NCBI GenBank assembly: GCA_008330645.1
Contig: VLTN01000065.1
Coordinates: forward strand, 1-64,000
DNA from: Cafeteria roenbergensis
Lineage: Eukaryota; Sar; Bigyra; Bicosoecida; Cafeteriaceae
Direction of reading: 5' to 3'
Length of the DNA: 64,000 nt
The position numbers and the translations under genes were made by a program. Under the pieces are notes generated by a model. It saw nothing but the letters and a program-made list of their open reading frames with translations. It was not told where the DNA came from and did no database searches. Shown here in pieces: positions 51,201 through 62,105 of this stretch (position 1 is its first letter; the number at the start of each line of letters is the position of its first letter).

Positions 51201-53583
51201 GTCTTCCCAACGAGGCCGTGCTGTGTATCGCCGCAGCTTGCGACGCAGTCCGAGGCGTTCGCCGGGTCCGGCCAGCGAAGAAACAGCCCGAGGGCGCAGC
51301 TGGCTGGCAGGCACGCCTGGAAGTCTGCAGCCACCTGGCCTGCTGGACAAGCTCCGGGCACGCAGCTCCAGGGGTCCGGCGACGACAAGGCCGACGCGGG
51401 CAGTCGCTGGCCTGGCGAGCACACTGGATCGCACCCTCCGGTGACGTCGTTGCCCACAGTCCCAATGTCGGAGCACGAGTCGACACAGCCCGAGTCATTG
51501 CGCGAGAGGAACCTTCCAGGTTCGCACTGGCGGACGCACACCGTTCCCGACGCGCGGCTCGGTGCAACGGAACCGTGCGGGCAGGTCGCGAGGCAGTCGT
51601 GGCCGGCTGGCGAAGGCTTGGGAATGCCCAAGGGCAGATATTGGCCCGGCGGCAAACAAGCTTGGACGCATGCGCCGGACCGGGAGTCTTCCGTGAACCC
51701 ATAGCCAACAGCAGAGCTGCAAGAGTCAACGCAGACCGGCGCCGCCGACCCAGCCTGATTTAGCTGCGTTGCATTGCATCGCAGGTGCGCTGCGCCGTCA
51801 GTTGACAGGTTGACCAGAAGAGTGACGTTCGGGTCCAGCCGCGCAGCCGCCGCCGCTCCGTAGCACTCCAACGTCGGCGCCGGAGAGCCGTGGTGCTCCA
51901 GGCTGCAGTTTTGCAGCACATCTTCAGCTGCAATCGAGGCGTTGCCATCCACGCCCATCGCACCCTCGGAAGTCACGTTGCAGACAAAGCGAAGCCCGGG
52001 GGCGGCGGAGCTCTCCTGGGCACAAACTAGAAGTGCACCCTCTTGGCAGCTGGGCGGTGGGGCTTCGAACAGATCCGCGCCGCAGGCGCGAATGCAGGCG
52101 TGCCTTTCAGCGACTGGACGAGTGCCCAACGGGCAGGAAGCCTCGCACCCGGGAGGGAGAGGCCCAATCCCAGGGGACCAGAGCGTGCCGGCTGGGCACC
52201 GGGGCCTGCAGGTGCCAGAGAGGACGTCGGACCAGAACCCCACCTCGTGCTCCTCGCAGCTGGTCACGCACTGGCCTCCAGCGCCGCCCAAGCCAGCAAG
52301 CCAAAAGGACCCCGGCTCGCAGAGCACTTCCTCTTCTTGCAGCAGCCTCCTCGCGTCTCCCGCCTTCACACCCTGTAGCTCCTCCCGCTTTGCCGGAGCT
52401 GGGCCAGCAGCGCCAGCCAGGGTCACCAGCGCCGAACGCCCAGCCTCGTCCAGCTCGTCCAGCCACTGCGCTTTCCATTCAACAAGCCATTTGCCGAAGT
52501 TGGATCGGGTTGGCTGCAGCTGGGCTGCACGCGGCACCTCAGGCAAGGCTGCTCCTGGGTCTCGGCCAAAGGGCAAGAGCTCCGGCTGCAAGCCGAAGTG
52601 GCGCCACAGCGCTTGTAGCGCGCTCGCAGCGGACCTTGCAACCGCCCGCCCAGGCCTATCTCGAAATCTCATCAGTTCGCGCTCGAGCTCTGGCCGACAG
52701 GCCACGAGCGCAAGAACGTCGCCTGGCGCCGGCGGCCCTGACACGCCCTGCGGAACACGGCATGTTCCTGCCCAAAACGTCGGAAGCCTGTCGTGTGCGT
52801 TGGCATCAAGGGCGTCGGCGGGCGCCCCGCAAATAGATTCCCCATTGGGTGCGACCCCCGCAACGAAAGCAAAGTCGGCGTCTGCGACTCCCGACTCCTC
52901 TTCGTCGGTCAGGCCCGTGCAGCCTCCAAGTCGAAACTCGCCGCTCGAAGTTGGAGAGCAGACTTGTGGCAGTTCCACCAGCTCCGCAGGCAGCGCGACC
53001 TCGGTTCGCTTGACGCGACAAGACGGAACGATGGCTGCGTGCTTGCATGCACCGTCAAATAGGGCTGCGAACGGGTGCGCAGGGCCGAATCGCCATTCCC
53101 CGCCTGCGTCGCAGCGTCCGGGCACCGAAATTCGAGCCTGGGCCGGCGGCCGTCCGACCAAGCCAAACGCCCGCGACATCACTCGAGCGGCCTCCGCCAC
53201 TGCGGCGAAAGCCAGACGGTCAGCCACTCCGGCAGAGTCTGCGATGGAATCATCAACGGGGAGCGGGTCCTCGGGTCGTTGCGCACAAAAACCTGTGGTT
53301 CTCCCCAGCTTCCCACCCCCTCCCCCGCCTTGACCGAGTCTGCTGGCCCGGGCATTCATCCGGCGGGCGAGCAAGTCGATGGCAAGGCGCACGGCTTTCG
53401 AGCTGGAGGCCGCTCTTTCGCTGGCCCGGCCCGCAGCAGCGGCGCTCACTCACCAGAGGGCGCCGCGAGGACCTTCAGTCGCAGGGGCTGGCTTTGCTCC
53501 TGGGCATGCCCCGCCTTGCGGGAGCTCTGGACAGTGCGTGCCAGCACACACACAAGGAGGGAAAGCAGCACGACGAGCCGCAT
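45227..53583 (-). CDS. giant secreted cysteine-rich / cadherin-like / EGF-module protein
   Basis: Exon 1 (53583-53454) encodes a signal peptide (MRLVVLLSLLVCVLARTVQS). A 161-bp GTGAGT intron leads to exon 2 (53292-45227), total 2731 residues. Order: N-terminal region of about 330 residues with a few Cys; roughly thirty Cys-rich repeats (about 370-1770) of the form C-x-P-x-C...G-x-F/Y-L-P...C-V-x-x-C-P-x-G, like ephrin-receptor/GCC2-GCC3 modules; one cadherin-like repeat near 48070-47690 (LDYEDEALPNPAVLTV, then VEVLDVQEQP) and a second beta-rich domain (47480-47280); then EGF modules (46620-46200) with CSGNGECLAHGACNCF and FDGFEGAACQRLNC, a beta domain, and a last EGF (ECSGRGQCDRQFGRCQCF). No membrane anchor is seen, so probably an extracellular matrix or cell-surface component. 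Confidence 0.88.
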
Positions 53584-54117
53584 CACTGCAGCGTTGCCGG
53601 AACGCCCACAGCGAGTCCCGAATACACAGCGGAGTTGAGGGCTTTTCGCAATGGAGCTGGCGGGCACTGAGGCCCCGCTGCAAGCCCGCGTTGCGGAGGG
53701 CGGGGCTGAGGCTCGCCGCCAGGAACGGGGTTTCGCACGCTCCGAGGGCGCTCTTCGCGGAATCGCGCGTGCAGGCAATGCCGGGGCCAGCACTTCCAGC
53801 CCAACCCAGGATTAAAGGCGGGGCGGGGGATGCCGGCCAGGCGAGGCGGTGGAAGGTGCGTTTTCCCAACCCAAACGTCACGTGTTCCCCCGGCAGAGCC
53901 GTCTTGCAACAACGCCAATCTGCAGCACCCCAGCCTCCGAGCAAGCCCCGCGCGACGCAGGGGGACAGCACTGCCCGCACCTGCTCGGAGGCAGCGTGGG
54001 GCGCGGCCCAATTCCCCGCTTTCCGCGACGCGCAGCCCGGGCAGAGTGTGGCAGGCCTCGGGGCGCACGGGCTCGCCGCGCAGTTCCGCCGGGTTCGCCC
54101 TGCCCCAGACAGCACGG
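53584..54117. promoter_or_regulatory. divergent promoter region of the two EGF paralogues
   Basis: 534 bp between opposing start codons of two related secreted proteins. Shared control is likely. The plus-strand frame is open further upstream (from 53830) but the signal peptide fixes the start at 54118. No element was recognised. Confidence 0.45.
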
Positions 54118-55512
54118 ATGTTGCTGCAGCTGAGTATCCTCGGTGCCCTCGGGGTCCTTGCTTCGGCGTCCTGCCCCGGCATGTGCAGCGCGCAAGGCAA
54201 GTGCGGCGAGAACGACGTGTGCGAGTGCGACCGCGGGTTCTTCGGCGCGGACTGCTCGTTGCGGCGGTGTCCGTCTGGACCGGCCATAGGGGACGTGGTG
54301 ACCGGCGACCTGAACCACGACGGCGTGGCGGCTGCTGGCACCTATGTCGACGTGCAGTGGTCGTCGCTCCAGGTGCCCGAGCGCATGCCGGCACCGGACG
54401 GCAGTTCGCCGTCCAGCACGGCTCCCGGGCATGACCGCGCGGGCCTGACCGCTCGGCGGGGCGTGTCACATTTTCCAGCGGAGTGCTCCGGGCGAGGCTC
54501 TTGCGACTACTCGTTGGGCCAGTGTCTGTGCTCCGATGGATTCGAGGGCAGCGCCTGCCAGCGGGTGAGCTGCCCCTCGGGCTGCAGCAAGCACGGAGAG
54601 TGCCGCACAGCAGCAGAGGTGGCCAAGCTCGCGCTGAACCGGAGGCGCGTCAGCTTTTTCGCGGGCGCAGAACTCACCCGCGGCGTGCGGGAGCCCTTGA
54701 GCGAGCCGCTCCGGCTGTGGTCGGCCAACGCGTCGCGAGTCTGCGTTTGCGACCCCGGGTTCCGTGGCCACGACTGCTCGCTCAGGGCTTGCCCGCGCGG
54801 GCCGGATCCGATGGCGACGGCGCAGCGCCACTGCGGCGACGAAGGCTGCGTGGACGAGGTGCAGCGATTCGAGATTGCACCAGACGAGCCAACCCTGTTC
54901 CGGTTCGCGCTGGCCTCGTGGGAGGGCCAAGACCGCCATGCGCTGGTTTCGCTCCACACCGGAGCCAACGGCGGCCAGGGGGGCGCGGCGAACGCAGCCC
55001 TGATCGAGCACGCGCTCGGGCTCGGCATAGCGGACCACGAGCTCGAGCGGATTGCCGTGACGGGCGCAGGAAACCCTGGCTCGACCCAGGAGTTTCAGGT
55101 CACGTTCGTCAACAACCCCGGGAACCACCCGCTGTTGAGCATCGAGCATGTCGCCGGCCCCGCCCGCGTCGTCCCGGGGTCCCTGGCTGCGCTCCGAGAC
55201 GGCACCAGAGCTGAGCTAGAGTGTAGCGGCCGCGGCATTTGCGACGAGCTGTCGGGGCTGTGCAGGTGCTTTGAAGGGTTCGGGCGTGAGGACTGCGCGT
55301 CGCAGATGTCACCAACCGCGCTGCTCGAGCTCAAGCGCGCGGAGCAGGCTCGTCAGAAGCGGAAAGACAGGCGCAAGCTTGAGCGCGCCAGGAGGGAGGC
55401 GCCCGATGGGCATGCTCGACTCCAGGCCGAAGTGGATGCGCTCTCTGGTGACGCGGGCGGCGAGCGCCTGGAGCAGGCCAGCTTTGTCGAGTCTTGGGGA
55501 GCGGAGGAGTGA
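54118..55512 (+). CDS. secreted EGF-module protein, paralogue of the giant's C-terminus
   Basis: 464 residues starting with a signal peptide (MLLQLSILGALGVLASASC). Module order: EGF (CPGMCSAQGKCGENDVCECD, GADCSLRRCP), EGF (ECSGRGSCDYSLGQCLCSDG, SACQRVSCPSGC), EGF (CVCDPGFRGHDCSLRACPRG), a beta-rich domain of about 130 residues (FEIAPDEPTLFRF to VVPGSLAALRDG), a final EGF (ECSGRGICDELSGLCRCFEG) and a basic coiled tail (ALLELKRAEQARQKRKDRR). The same order of modules, with matching spacing, ends the giant protein on the other side. It lacks that protein's Cys-rich repeats and cadherin part. The start was chosen at the signal peptide. Function is unknown; extracellular. Confidence 0.88.
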   Translation: MLLQLSILGALGVLASASCPGMCSAQGKCGENDVCECDRGFFGADCSLRRCPSGPAIGDVVTGDLNHDGVAAAGTYVDVQWSSLQVPERMPAPDGSSPSSTAPGHDRAGLTARRGVSHFPAECSGRGSCDYSLGQCLCSDGFEGSACQRVSCPSGCSKHGECRTAAEVAKLALNRRRVSFFAGAELTRGVREPLSEPLRLWSANASRVCVCDPGFRGHDCSLRACPRGPDPMATAQRHCGDEGCVDEVQRFEIAPDEPTLFRFALASWEGQDRHALVSLHTGANGGQGGAANAALIEHALGLGIADHELERIAVTGAGNPGSTQEFQVTFVNNPGNHPLLSIEHVAGPARVVPGSLAALRDGTRAELECSGRGICDELSGLCRCFEGFGREDCASQMSPTALLELKRAEQARQKRKDRRKLERARREAPDGHARLQAEVDALSGDAGGERLEQASFVESWGAEE

Positions 55513-55746
55513 CGGGGCGCTGCGGCGAGGCCGCAGCGGCATGGTTTGGGTGCGTGAGGCCAGGTGCTCCAAAGTAGCGCGCGCCCCGCCACGGGATCGT
55601 TGCGTGCTTGCACAGTGCCATTTTTTTTGTTCCCTCGAGGCGGGCCCGCTTCGCAGGCAGCAGACACTTGGTTTCGCCATGCACAATCACCGAGAGCCAA
55701 GCAGATGCGGCTCTTGCTGGCGCTTCGAGGGCTGCGCCGATCCAAG

Positions 55747-58700
55747 TCAGTGGCCGCCGGCGCCGTTTCCCGCGCGGAGCCCGCGGCTGATGTGCGCCAC
55801 GTGATCAACGATGATGGCTGCCACGCCATGCTCCTGCTGGAGCTTGACGCATTCGATCTCGTTGTTGCGCTTGCCGAACGTGGCGAGAACGAGTCCTGCT
55901 CCGCGAACGGCGTCCATGAGCACCGGCGCCTCCAGCAGCGGCTTGCTGTGGCTCACGATGCCGAAGAGGCCGACAGACCGCGCGAAGCGGATGGCCTCGC
56001 GAAGGCTGTTGCGGCGCGGGTCCGCGTCGACCTGGGTGCCGGCGTCCGTGAGCAGCAGCACGGGGTAGGTGCCCTGCTTGCGGTGGAGCAGCAGGCACAC
56101 GTCCGGGTCAAACGACGAGAAGATGACGCCGCGGGATCCGGCGTTGGCGAAGGTGCAGTCGAGCACGCGGTCGACGTAGGTGTTGCGGTCCGGAACGATG
56201 AGGCGGCCCTCGGCCACCTCGGCGGGGGACGGGTACTTCATCTCGATGTTGAAGCCGCAGCTGACGGGCACGCGCTGGAAGGTCTCGGCGAGGGAGGTGA
56301 GCTTGTCGCGCAGGCCGTAGTAGAGGGAGCTGCGGTTGCGGTGGCGAACGGGGTCCAGGCCCATCGCCTTGAGCGTGCGCTCGCTGGTGTGGCCCGAGGC
56401 ATGCGGCGCAGGGGGCGCCGTGCGGTCGGCGGCCTGAAGGTCCGGCGAGGACGACGCGCCGACGAGGGCGGGGCGAGGGGCCGGGGCCGGGGCGCCCGTT
56501 GAGGAGGCGTCGGACGCGGCGGTGAGCGGGGAGCTCGGGCGCCCGACCATGGCGGGGGTGGCCGCCGGGGACGCCGCGCCCGTCACCGCGCCGGCGCCGG
56601 CGCTGCTGCCGTTGCTGAGGCGGGAGCGGTGGCGAGGGCGGGCGAGGAAGTCGTGGTCGGTGAGCGGGGCGACGCGGTTGAGCTGGTCGGCGGTCATGTG
56701 CGACACCGGCACGCGGATGCCTCCGGGGAGCCGCACGCCAAAGTCGTGGTAGACGACGGGCACGCCGTCGGACGACAGCTGCACGTCGAACTCGACGTAC
56801 TCGGCCCCGAGGGAGGCCGCCGTGACGAAGGACAAGACGGTGTTCTCCATCACGTGGGTGCGCCAGCGGCGGGTGCCGGCCGGGCCAAGCACCTCCGCGG
56901 CGTTGTCCGCCCCGGCGCCGCGGTGGCCGACGACCCGGGTCTGGCGCCAGTAGGCGCGGACCGCGTTGCCGGTCATCGCCGAGGGCACGGCGCCGAGGGG
57001 CGGCGTGTACGGCCGCGCGAGCACGAACCGCACCGTGACGGTGCCCATCACCGCGCCGCCTGCCGCCAGCAGGGGCGCGCTGGCCTCGCCCTCGAGCCGC
57101 AGGCCGCAGGAGGAGTCCCAGCAGTGCTGCGCAAGCACCGCATGGGCCTCCCGGATGCCCTGGGCGCCCGGCCGGTCGGCGGGAGGGGGCGGCAGGCCGT
57201 CGCACAGCAGCGCGATGGCTCTGCCGACGTCAACCGGACGCATACCCTCGATGACGTCATCGGGCACGCGGGGCGCGGCTCCGCCCGTGCCGAGCAGCAG
57301 GGCGGGCGGGAAGACGGCCCGGCCCACCACCACGCCGACGCCCGAGGAGACGCTGACCGCGAGGCCGAGCCCGAAGGGGCCTCGGCCCCTGGAGGAGAAG
57401 GTGTGCGACGTGTTGAGCTCCGGGTCGTCGGCGGGCAGCGCCGTCTCCCAGGTGGCGGGGGCGCCGTCGGCGGCCTCCTCGGCCGCGGCCGCGTCGGAGG
57501 CGGTGCGGTGGTGGCCGCGGGCCGCGCGAGCACCCGCCGCGCGGCGGGCCGTGAACCGCGCCGGCGATCTCTCGCTGGCGCCGGCGCCAGCGCCTTCGGC
57601 CCTGCCGCCGTCCGGGCTTGGGAAGCCCGGGGCGCCCGCCGCCCGCGTGCCGGCGCCCGGGGAGTCGGACTGAAGGGCCAGCGGCGGGGGCGTCCAGGGC
57701 TCGTCGGCCGCCTTGAGCGCGGCGTCCCAGCCGGACCCACGGCGCCGCGTGCGGGCAGCCGCGCCGCCCGAGGAGGACTCGCTTCTGCCGCGGCGGGCCC
57801 CCGCCAGCGGGCTGAGCACGGGGCTGGGAAGGGTCTCCGCGTGGTCGGCGCCCTCGGCCCGGCCGTGGGCCTTGCCGTCGTCGTCGATGTCCAGGCCGGC
57901 TTCGTCCTCGCTGAGGTCGCTGTTGCCGGTGTCGCTGGGGGCGTCGATCGGGTGGGTGGCGAGCTCGGCGGCCGCTGACGAGGCCGAGGCCTCGGCTGCC
58001 AGGGCCTCGTCGTCGTCGCTGTCGGCGGCCGCTGACGCCCTCAGGCCAGCGGCGCGGAGCAGGCGAGGGCCGTGGCGGCGCCGGAGCGGGAGCGTCACCA
58101 TGACGGTCTCCCCAGCTGCGGTTTCGAGGGCCTCCGGGTCGAGGTCGACGTCGGCCGGGGCTGCCTGCGCCGACGCGCTCGAGAGCCCCCCTGCCGCCGC
58201 GGCAACCGCAGCCCTGTGCTGGGCGGCGCGCTCCAGGCCGACGGACCAGGGTGCGAGCTCCAGGCGCATCCGCCGGGACGGAAGCCGCTGCCCAGGCGGC
58301 GGCTGCAGGCTGACCGCGGGGCGGGGGCGTTGGGTGCCCTTTGGCCCGTCGCCCGCGCCGCCGAGCATGACGTGGAGCTCCCACTCGTCGCTCTGCATCA
58401 CGGGGTGTCCCTCCTCCACGCGCTCGGCGGCGGCGCTGGCGTCGCTGGCTCCGCCCTCGGAGCCGGCCGTGGCTGCGTGCGTCGCCGCCTGCGCGGCGGC
58501 GTTGGGCTCGTCCCCGCTGCTCGGCTCCGCGTCCCCGCTGCCGGAGCTCGCCGGCGGCGGCGAGGCCCTGGATGCGCCCGCGTGGCCCGACGCCGCCCGG
58601 CGGCTGGCCGTCACGCCGGACCGGCTGAAGCGGATGGGCTCGTCCTCCTCGTCGTCGTAGCCGCCCACGCTTCGAACGCTCTTGGGCGCGCGGGCGGCGG

Positions 58701-61592
58701 ACTGCGACTGGGGGCCGAGGCCGGGGCCGGGGCCGGCCGAGGCTGGCGCGGGCGGAGCCGGGGGCGGCGGCGACGGCGACGGCGACGACGACGGGGCGGC
58801 AGCGGTCTCGGAGGCGGTGCGCGGCGCTTTGGCGACGTCCGCGTCGCAGGCATTAACGCCCTGCGCGGCGGCCGCGCGGCCGGCGGCCGACGCCTCGGCC
58901 AAGGCCCCAGAGGGGCGCTCGGAGGCGGCGCGGCCCGGCGCGGTGGCGGCGGAGGCCTCGTCCCGCCCGCAGGCGCAGGCGATGGCGCCGGCCAGCTCCG
59001 GGTGGAGGCCGCGGAGGCGAGTGGCTTCCCGCAGCGCAGCCGCGACGCGGCGGCGGCCCGAGAAGAGGGCGAGGGCGAGGGCGGACCACCCGGCGCAGTC
59101 CTTGGCGTCGGGGTCGGCGCCCGCGCGCCCGAGCACCGCGCAGCAGTCGGGGCTGTTGGCCTCCACCGCCTCGTGCAGCAGCGGCACCCACAGGTCGGGG
59201 CGGAGGAGGGAGTCTGCCGGGGGCGCGGGGGCCGCCTCGGGGCTGGCGGCAGGGGCTGGCGCGGGGGCGGGGGCAGGGGCGTCGATGCTGAGGGCGAGGG
59301 CGGGCGACGGGGTGCCGCTCTCGGCGCCGGTTGCAGAGCCGTCCGGCGCGGCGCCCGCCCCGCTGGGGATGGTCGCGGGGAGGTCGGCGGGCGGGCTGGC
59401 GCCAAGCGCGGGGGCGGCCACGTTGGGGAGGCGGGCGCATAGGGCCCAGGCGGGCGTGCGCTTCAGCATCATGGCCAACACGCGGGCGCGGCCGCCCCGG
59501 GCGGCGAGGTGGAGGGGCGTCTCCGAGTAGGCCGAGGCGGCGGCCGGGTCGGCCCCGCCGCGGAGGAGGCGGCGCACGCAGCGCGCGTAGCCGCGGGAGG
59601 CCGCCTCGTGGAGGGCGGTGGTCGCCGCCGCGCCGACGCGGTCGTCCACGGCGCAGGCGCCGCCGCACGCGAGCAGGGCGGCCACGCACTCGTGGGAGCC
59701 CGCCTGCGCCGCGGCGTGGAGGCAGGTCCAGTGGAGGCCGGCGGTGCCGCCTCGGCGGAGCAGGCCGTGCACGGCCCAGACGGCGGTCCACACGTCGTTG
59801 GGGCAGGGACGGGCGTCGGTGCCGCTGGAGGCGCCGGTGCGGGAGGCGGAGACGGTGGGCGGGCGGCGGTTAGAGGGCGAGGGCGAGGGCGAGGGCACGG
59901 TGGGGAGGCCGTGGCGGGAAGTCCTCGCCTCCACGGCCTTGCTGGCGGCGTGCAGGAGCGTCTGGAGGCAGCTGGGCCGGCCGGCCACCGCGGCGAGGTA
60001 CGCGGCCGAGTGGCCGTTGCGGTCGCACGCCGTGAGCGCTTCCAGGACGGAGTCAGCGGCAGCGGCGCGGCGGAGGAGGACGCTGACGCAGCGGGCGTCG
60101 CCCGCCAGGACGGCGTGGTGCAGCGGCGTTCGGCGGGAGAATGACGCGACGGAAGCCCTGCCCGTCGCGTCGGCTCCGGCCTCCAGAAGGGCGTCCACGA
60201 CCCCGCGCCAGCCGCCGCGCACCGCCACCTCGAGCGGCGACCGCTCGGCCGCGTCCGGGCTCTCCGCAGGCACGCCCAGCCGCAGGAGGACGCGGACGGA
60301 GTCGGCGTCGCCCGAGCGGACCGCGGCGTGAAGCAGGGGCGCCCCGAGCGAGAGCAGCGTGGCGGCCGGCATGCCCGAGGAGCGGAGAAGGAAGGCCATT
60401 CGGCGCCCGTCCTCGGCCCGGATCGCCGCGCGGATGGCTTCGTCGGCGGACGTGGTGGCCAGAGTCATGGGGCGGGGAGCGCTGCCCACGGCCCAGGCAG
60501 CGTCCGAGCTGGAGCCGCTGCCCGTGCTCGCCCGCCACGCAGACAGGCTGCGGACTCGGGCGCTGGCGGAGTCCGCCTCCGCGGTCGCGCGCCGCGCGGC
60601 ATCGTCCAGAAGCGCGGTCGCGCTCTGGCAGGCGGACACCGCCGCGTCCACCTCGGTGCAATGCCAGAAGCGGCGGCACGGCAGCTGGCGAGTGGTCAGG
60701 TCCGAAAACCGGTCCGAGCTCGTCCGCTTGTCGAGCTTCTTGGCGGCCTTGCGGAACCCCTCGCTGTTCACGCTTGCAAAGTCGCGGAGGTCCTGCAGCC
60801 TGCGGGCGGCCGGGGGAGCGCGAGCGCCAGGGCGCACGGGCGGGACCGTCAGCCGCAGTCGGGGCGCACGGGCGGGACCGTCAGCCGCAGTCGGGGCGCA
60901 CGGGCGGGACCGTCAGCCGCAGTTGCATCTGGAAAGGTTGCGTGACCGTGATGGCCTGCGCCTTCCTGCGGCGGCCGCTTGCGCAGCGGAGCGGGAAGCT
61001 CCGGCGCCCGGCAGCTGCCCTGCAAGCCAGCGCGCGCGCCGACCTGCTCGATCCCGCCCGGGGGGAGCGCTGGGCGCGCGGGCGCGAGGCGGGCGGAGGT
61101 GCCGCTGCCAGATTCGGAGTGCGAGCGGGGCGGACGAAAGGGGACTCACTTGCGCACGATGGACGCGAGCGCCTCCGAAAGCGAGGCCAGGCCGCTGACG
61201 CAGGCGATGTCCGACCCCGCATAGTCGGCTGCCCGCTGGACGAGCAAGTCCGTGTGGTCAAGCGCGTCTTGGAACTCGGGCTTGAAAAACGCATCGACGC
61301 GGTCGGCCTCGGCCAAGAAGGCCCGCACGAAGTCGTCGGTCGACGACAGGCCCACCTCGACCCGCCGAATCTCGTCCTTGAGCACTGAAGGCACACGGTG
61401 GCAGCGGGGCAGCGGAGGGGGAGGCAATTCGCAGGCAAGGTCACTTGCTTCCTGTCAGGGGGAGCGCGCCCCAGCGCGGCGGCAAAAGTCAGTGCAGCAG
61501 CATCCCGGTCGCCGGCGCTCACGCTTGTACCGGAGGTAGCCCTCGCCCCAGACAAAGACTTTCAAGAAGCGAAGCTTCTGCCCGAACTTCAT
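55747..61592 (-). CDS. SPX-ankyrin-glycerophosphodiester phosphodiesterase (GDE1/Pho81-like)
   Basis: Exons 61592-61523, 61384-61150 and 60799-55747; donors GTGAGC and GTGAGT; 1785 residues. The first join gives YKLLKDEIRRVE, the second SIVRKLQDLRDF. SPX domain: MKFGQKLRFLKVF, FFKPEFQDALD and NSEGFRKAAKKLDK, the Lys-rich surface that binds inositol pyrophosphates. Ankyrin repeats (from about 60440 to 59000) include LLHAAVRSGDADSVRVLL and TPLHHAVLAGDARCVSVLL. A long disordered region follows, then a GDPD domain: VVGHRGAGADN, ENTVLSFVTAA, VEFDVQLSSDGVPVVYHDF, and NIEMKYPSP, giving the catalytic His, Glu, Asp and His set. Known relatives cleave glycerophosphocholine (Gde1) or regulate phosphate starvation (Pho81). 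With catalytic residues intact, an active enzyme is likely. Confidence 0.93.
60832..60923. repeat. 32-bp tandem repeat in GDPD intron 2
   Basis: Nearly three perfect copies of a 32-bp unit (gcgcacgggcgggaccgtca plus 12 more bases) lie just upstream of the exon 3 acceptor at 60800. The copies are identical over the aligned parts, implying recent duplication. The repeats are inside the intron, so the protein is unaffected. Confidence 0.9.
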
Positions 61593-62105
61593 TTCGGGCG
61601 CGGGGAGCGGGGAGGGGAGAGGGGCGGGCGACGAGCGCTGTTCCTGCCGGCAGTCGGATTTGCCGCTGCCGAACAGTGCGTCGGCGGTGCCAGCAAACGC
61701 GCTGCCTGGCAGAGCAGCGGCTTGGCCGCGCTTGGGGCCGAGGAGGCGCGCGCAGTGACGGGCGCACAGCGCAGGAGCAGCCGGCTTGCGGGCATGGGAG
61801 CCCGAGGGGCCGAGCGCCGTGGCGGTGGGCACTGGTTTGGGCGCGGCGTTTGTCGACAGCCTGCAGGCGGAGTGCCGCGCGCTCATTGCCCAGCCATGGT
61901 GCGCACGCTCTCCCCACGCACCCCCCCCCCCATGGGGGCGCGAGGGCGCCTCGCGCGACGAAACAAACAAGAAGACACGGTCGAACGAGGGCAAAAGCAC
62001 GCGCAGCTTCCGCTGCCGTCCAATCCCTGAATGCAACCAGCCGAATTCAGCCCGAGCAGCGCGCGGCGCCAGCCAGCTGCAGAGGCGCCGGCCCGCACGG
62101 GAGAG
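61593..62105. other. intergenic, no gene seen
   Basis: 513 bp between the NCBP2 stop and the GDPD start on the minus strand. Open frames on both strands lack domains. A run of ten C lies near 61921-61930. The GDPD promoter should lie here. Confidence 0.45.

Noticed and set aside
45227-53583. Periodic Cys-rich repeats considered as a CRISPR-like or satellite array
   Set aside because: The periodicity is at protein level only; DNA units differ in length and sequence, and the frame is a continuous exon.
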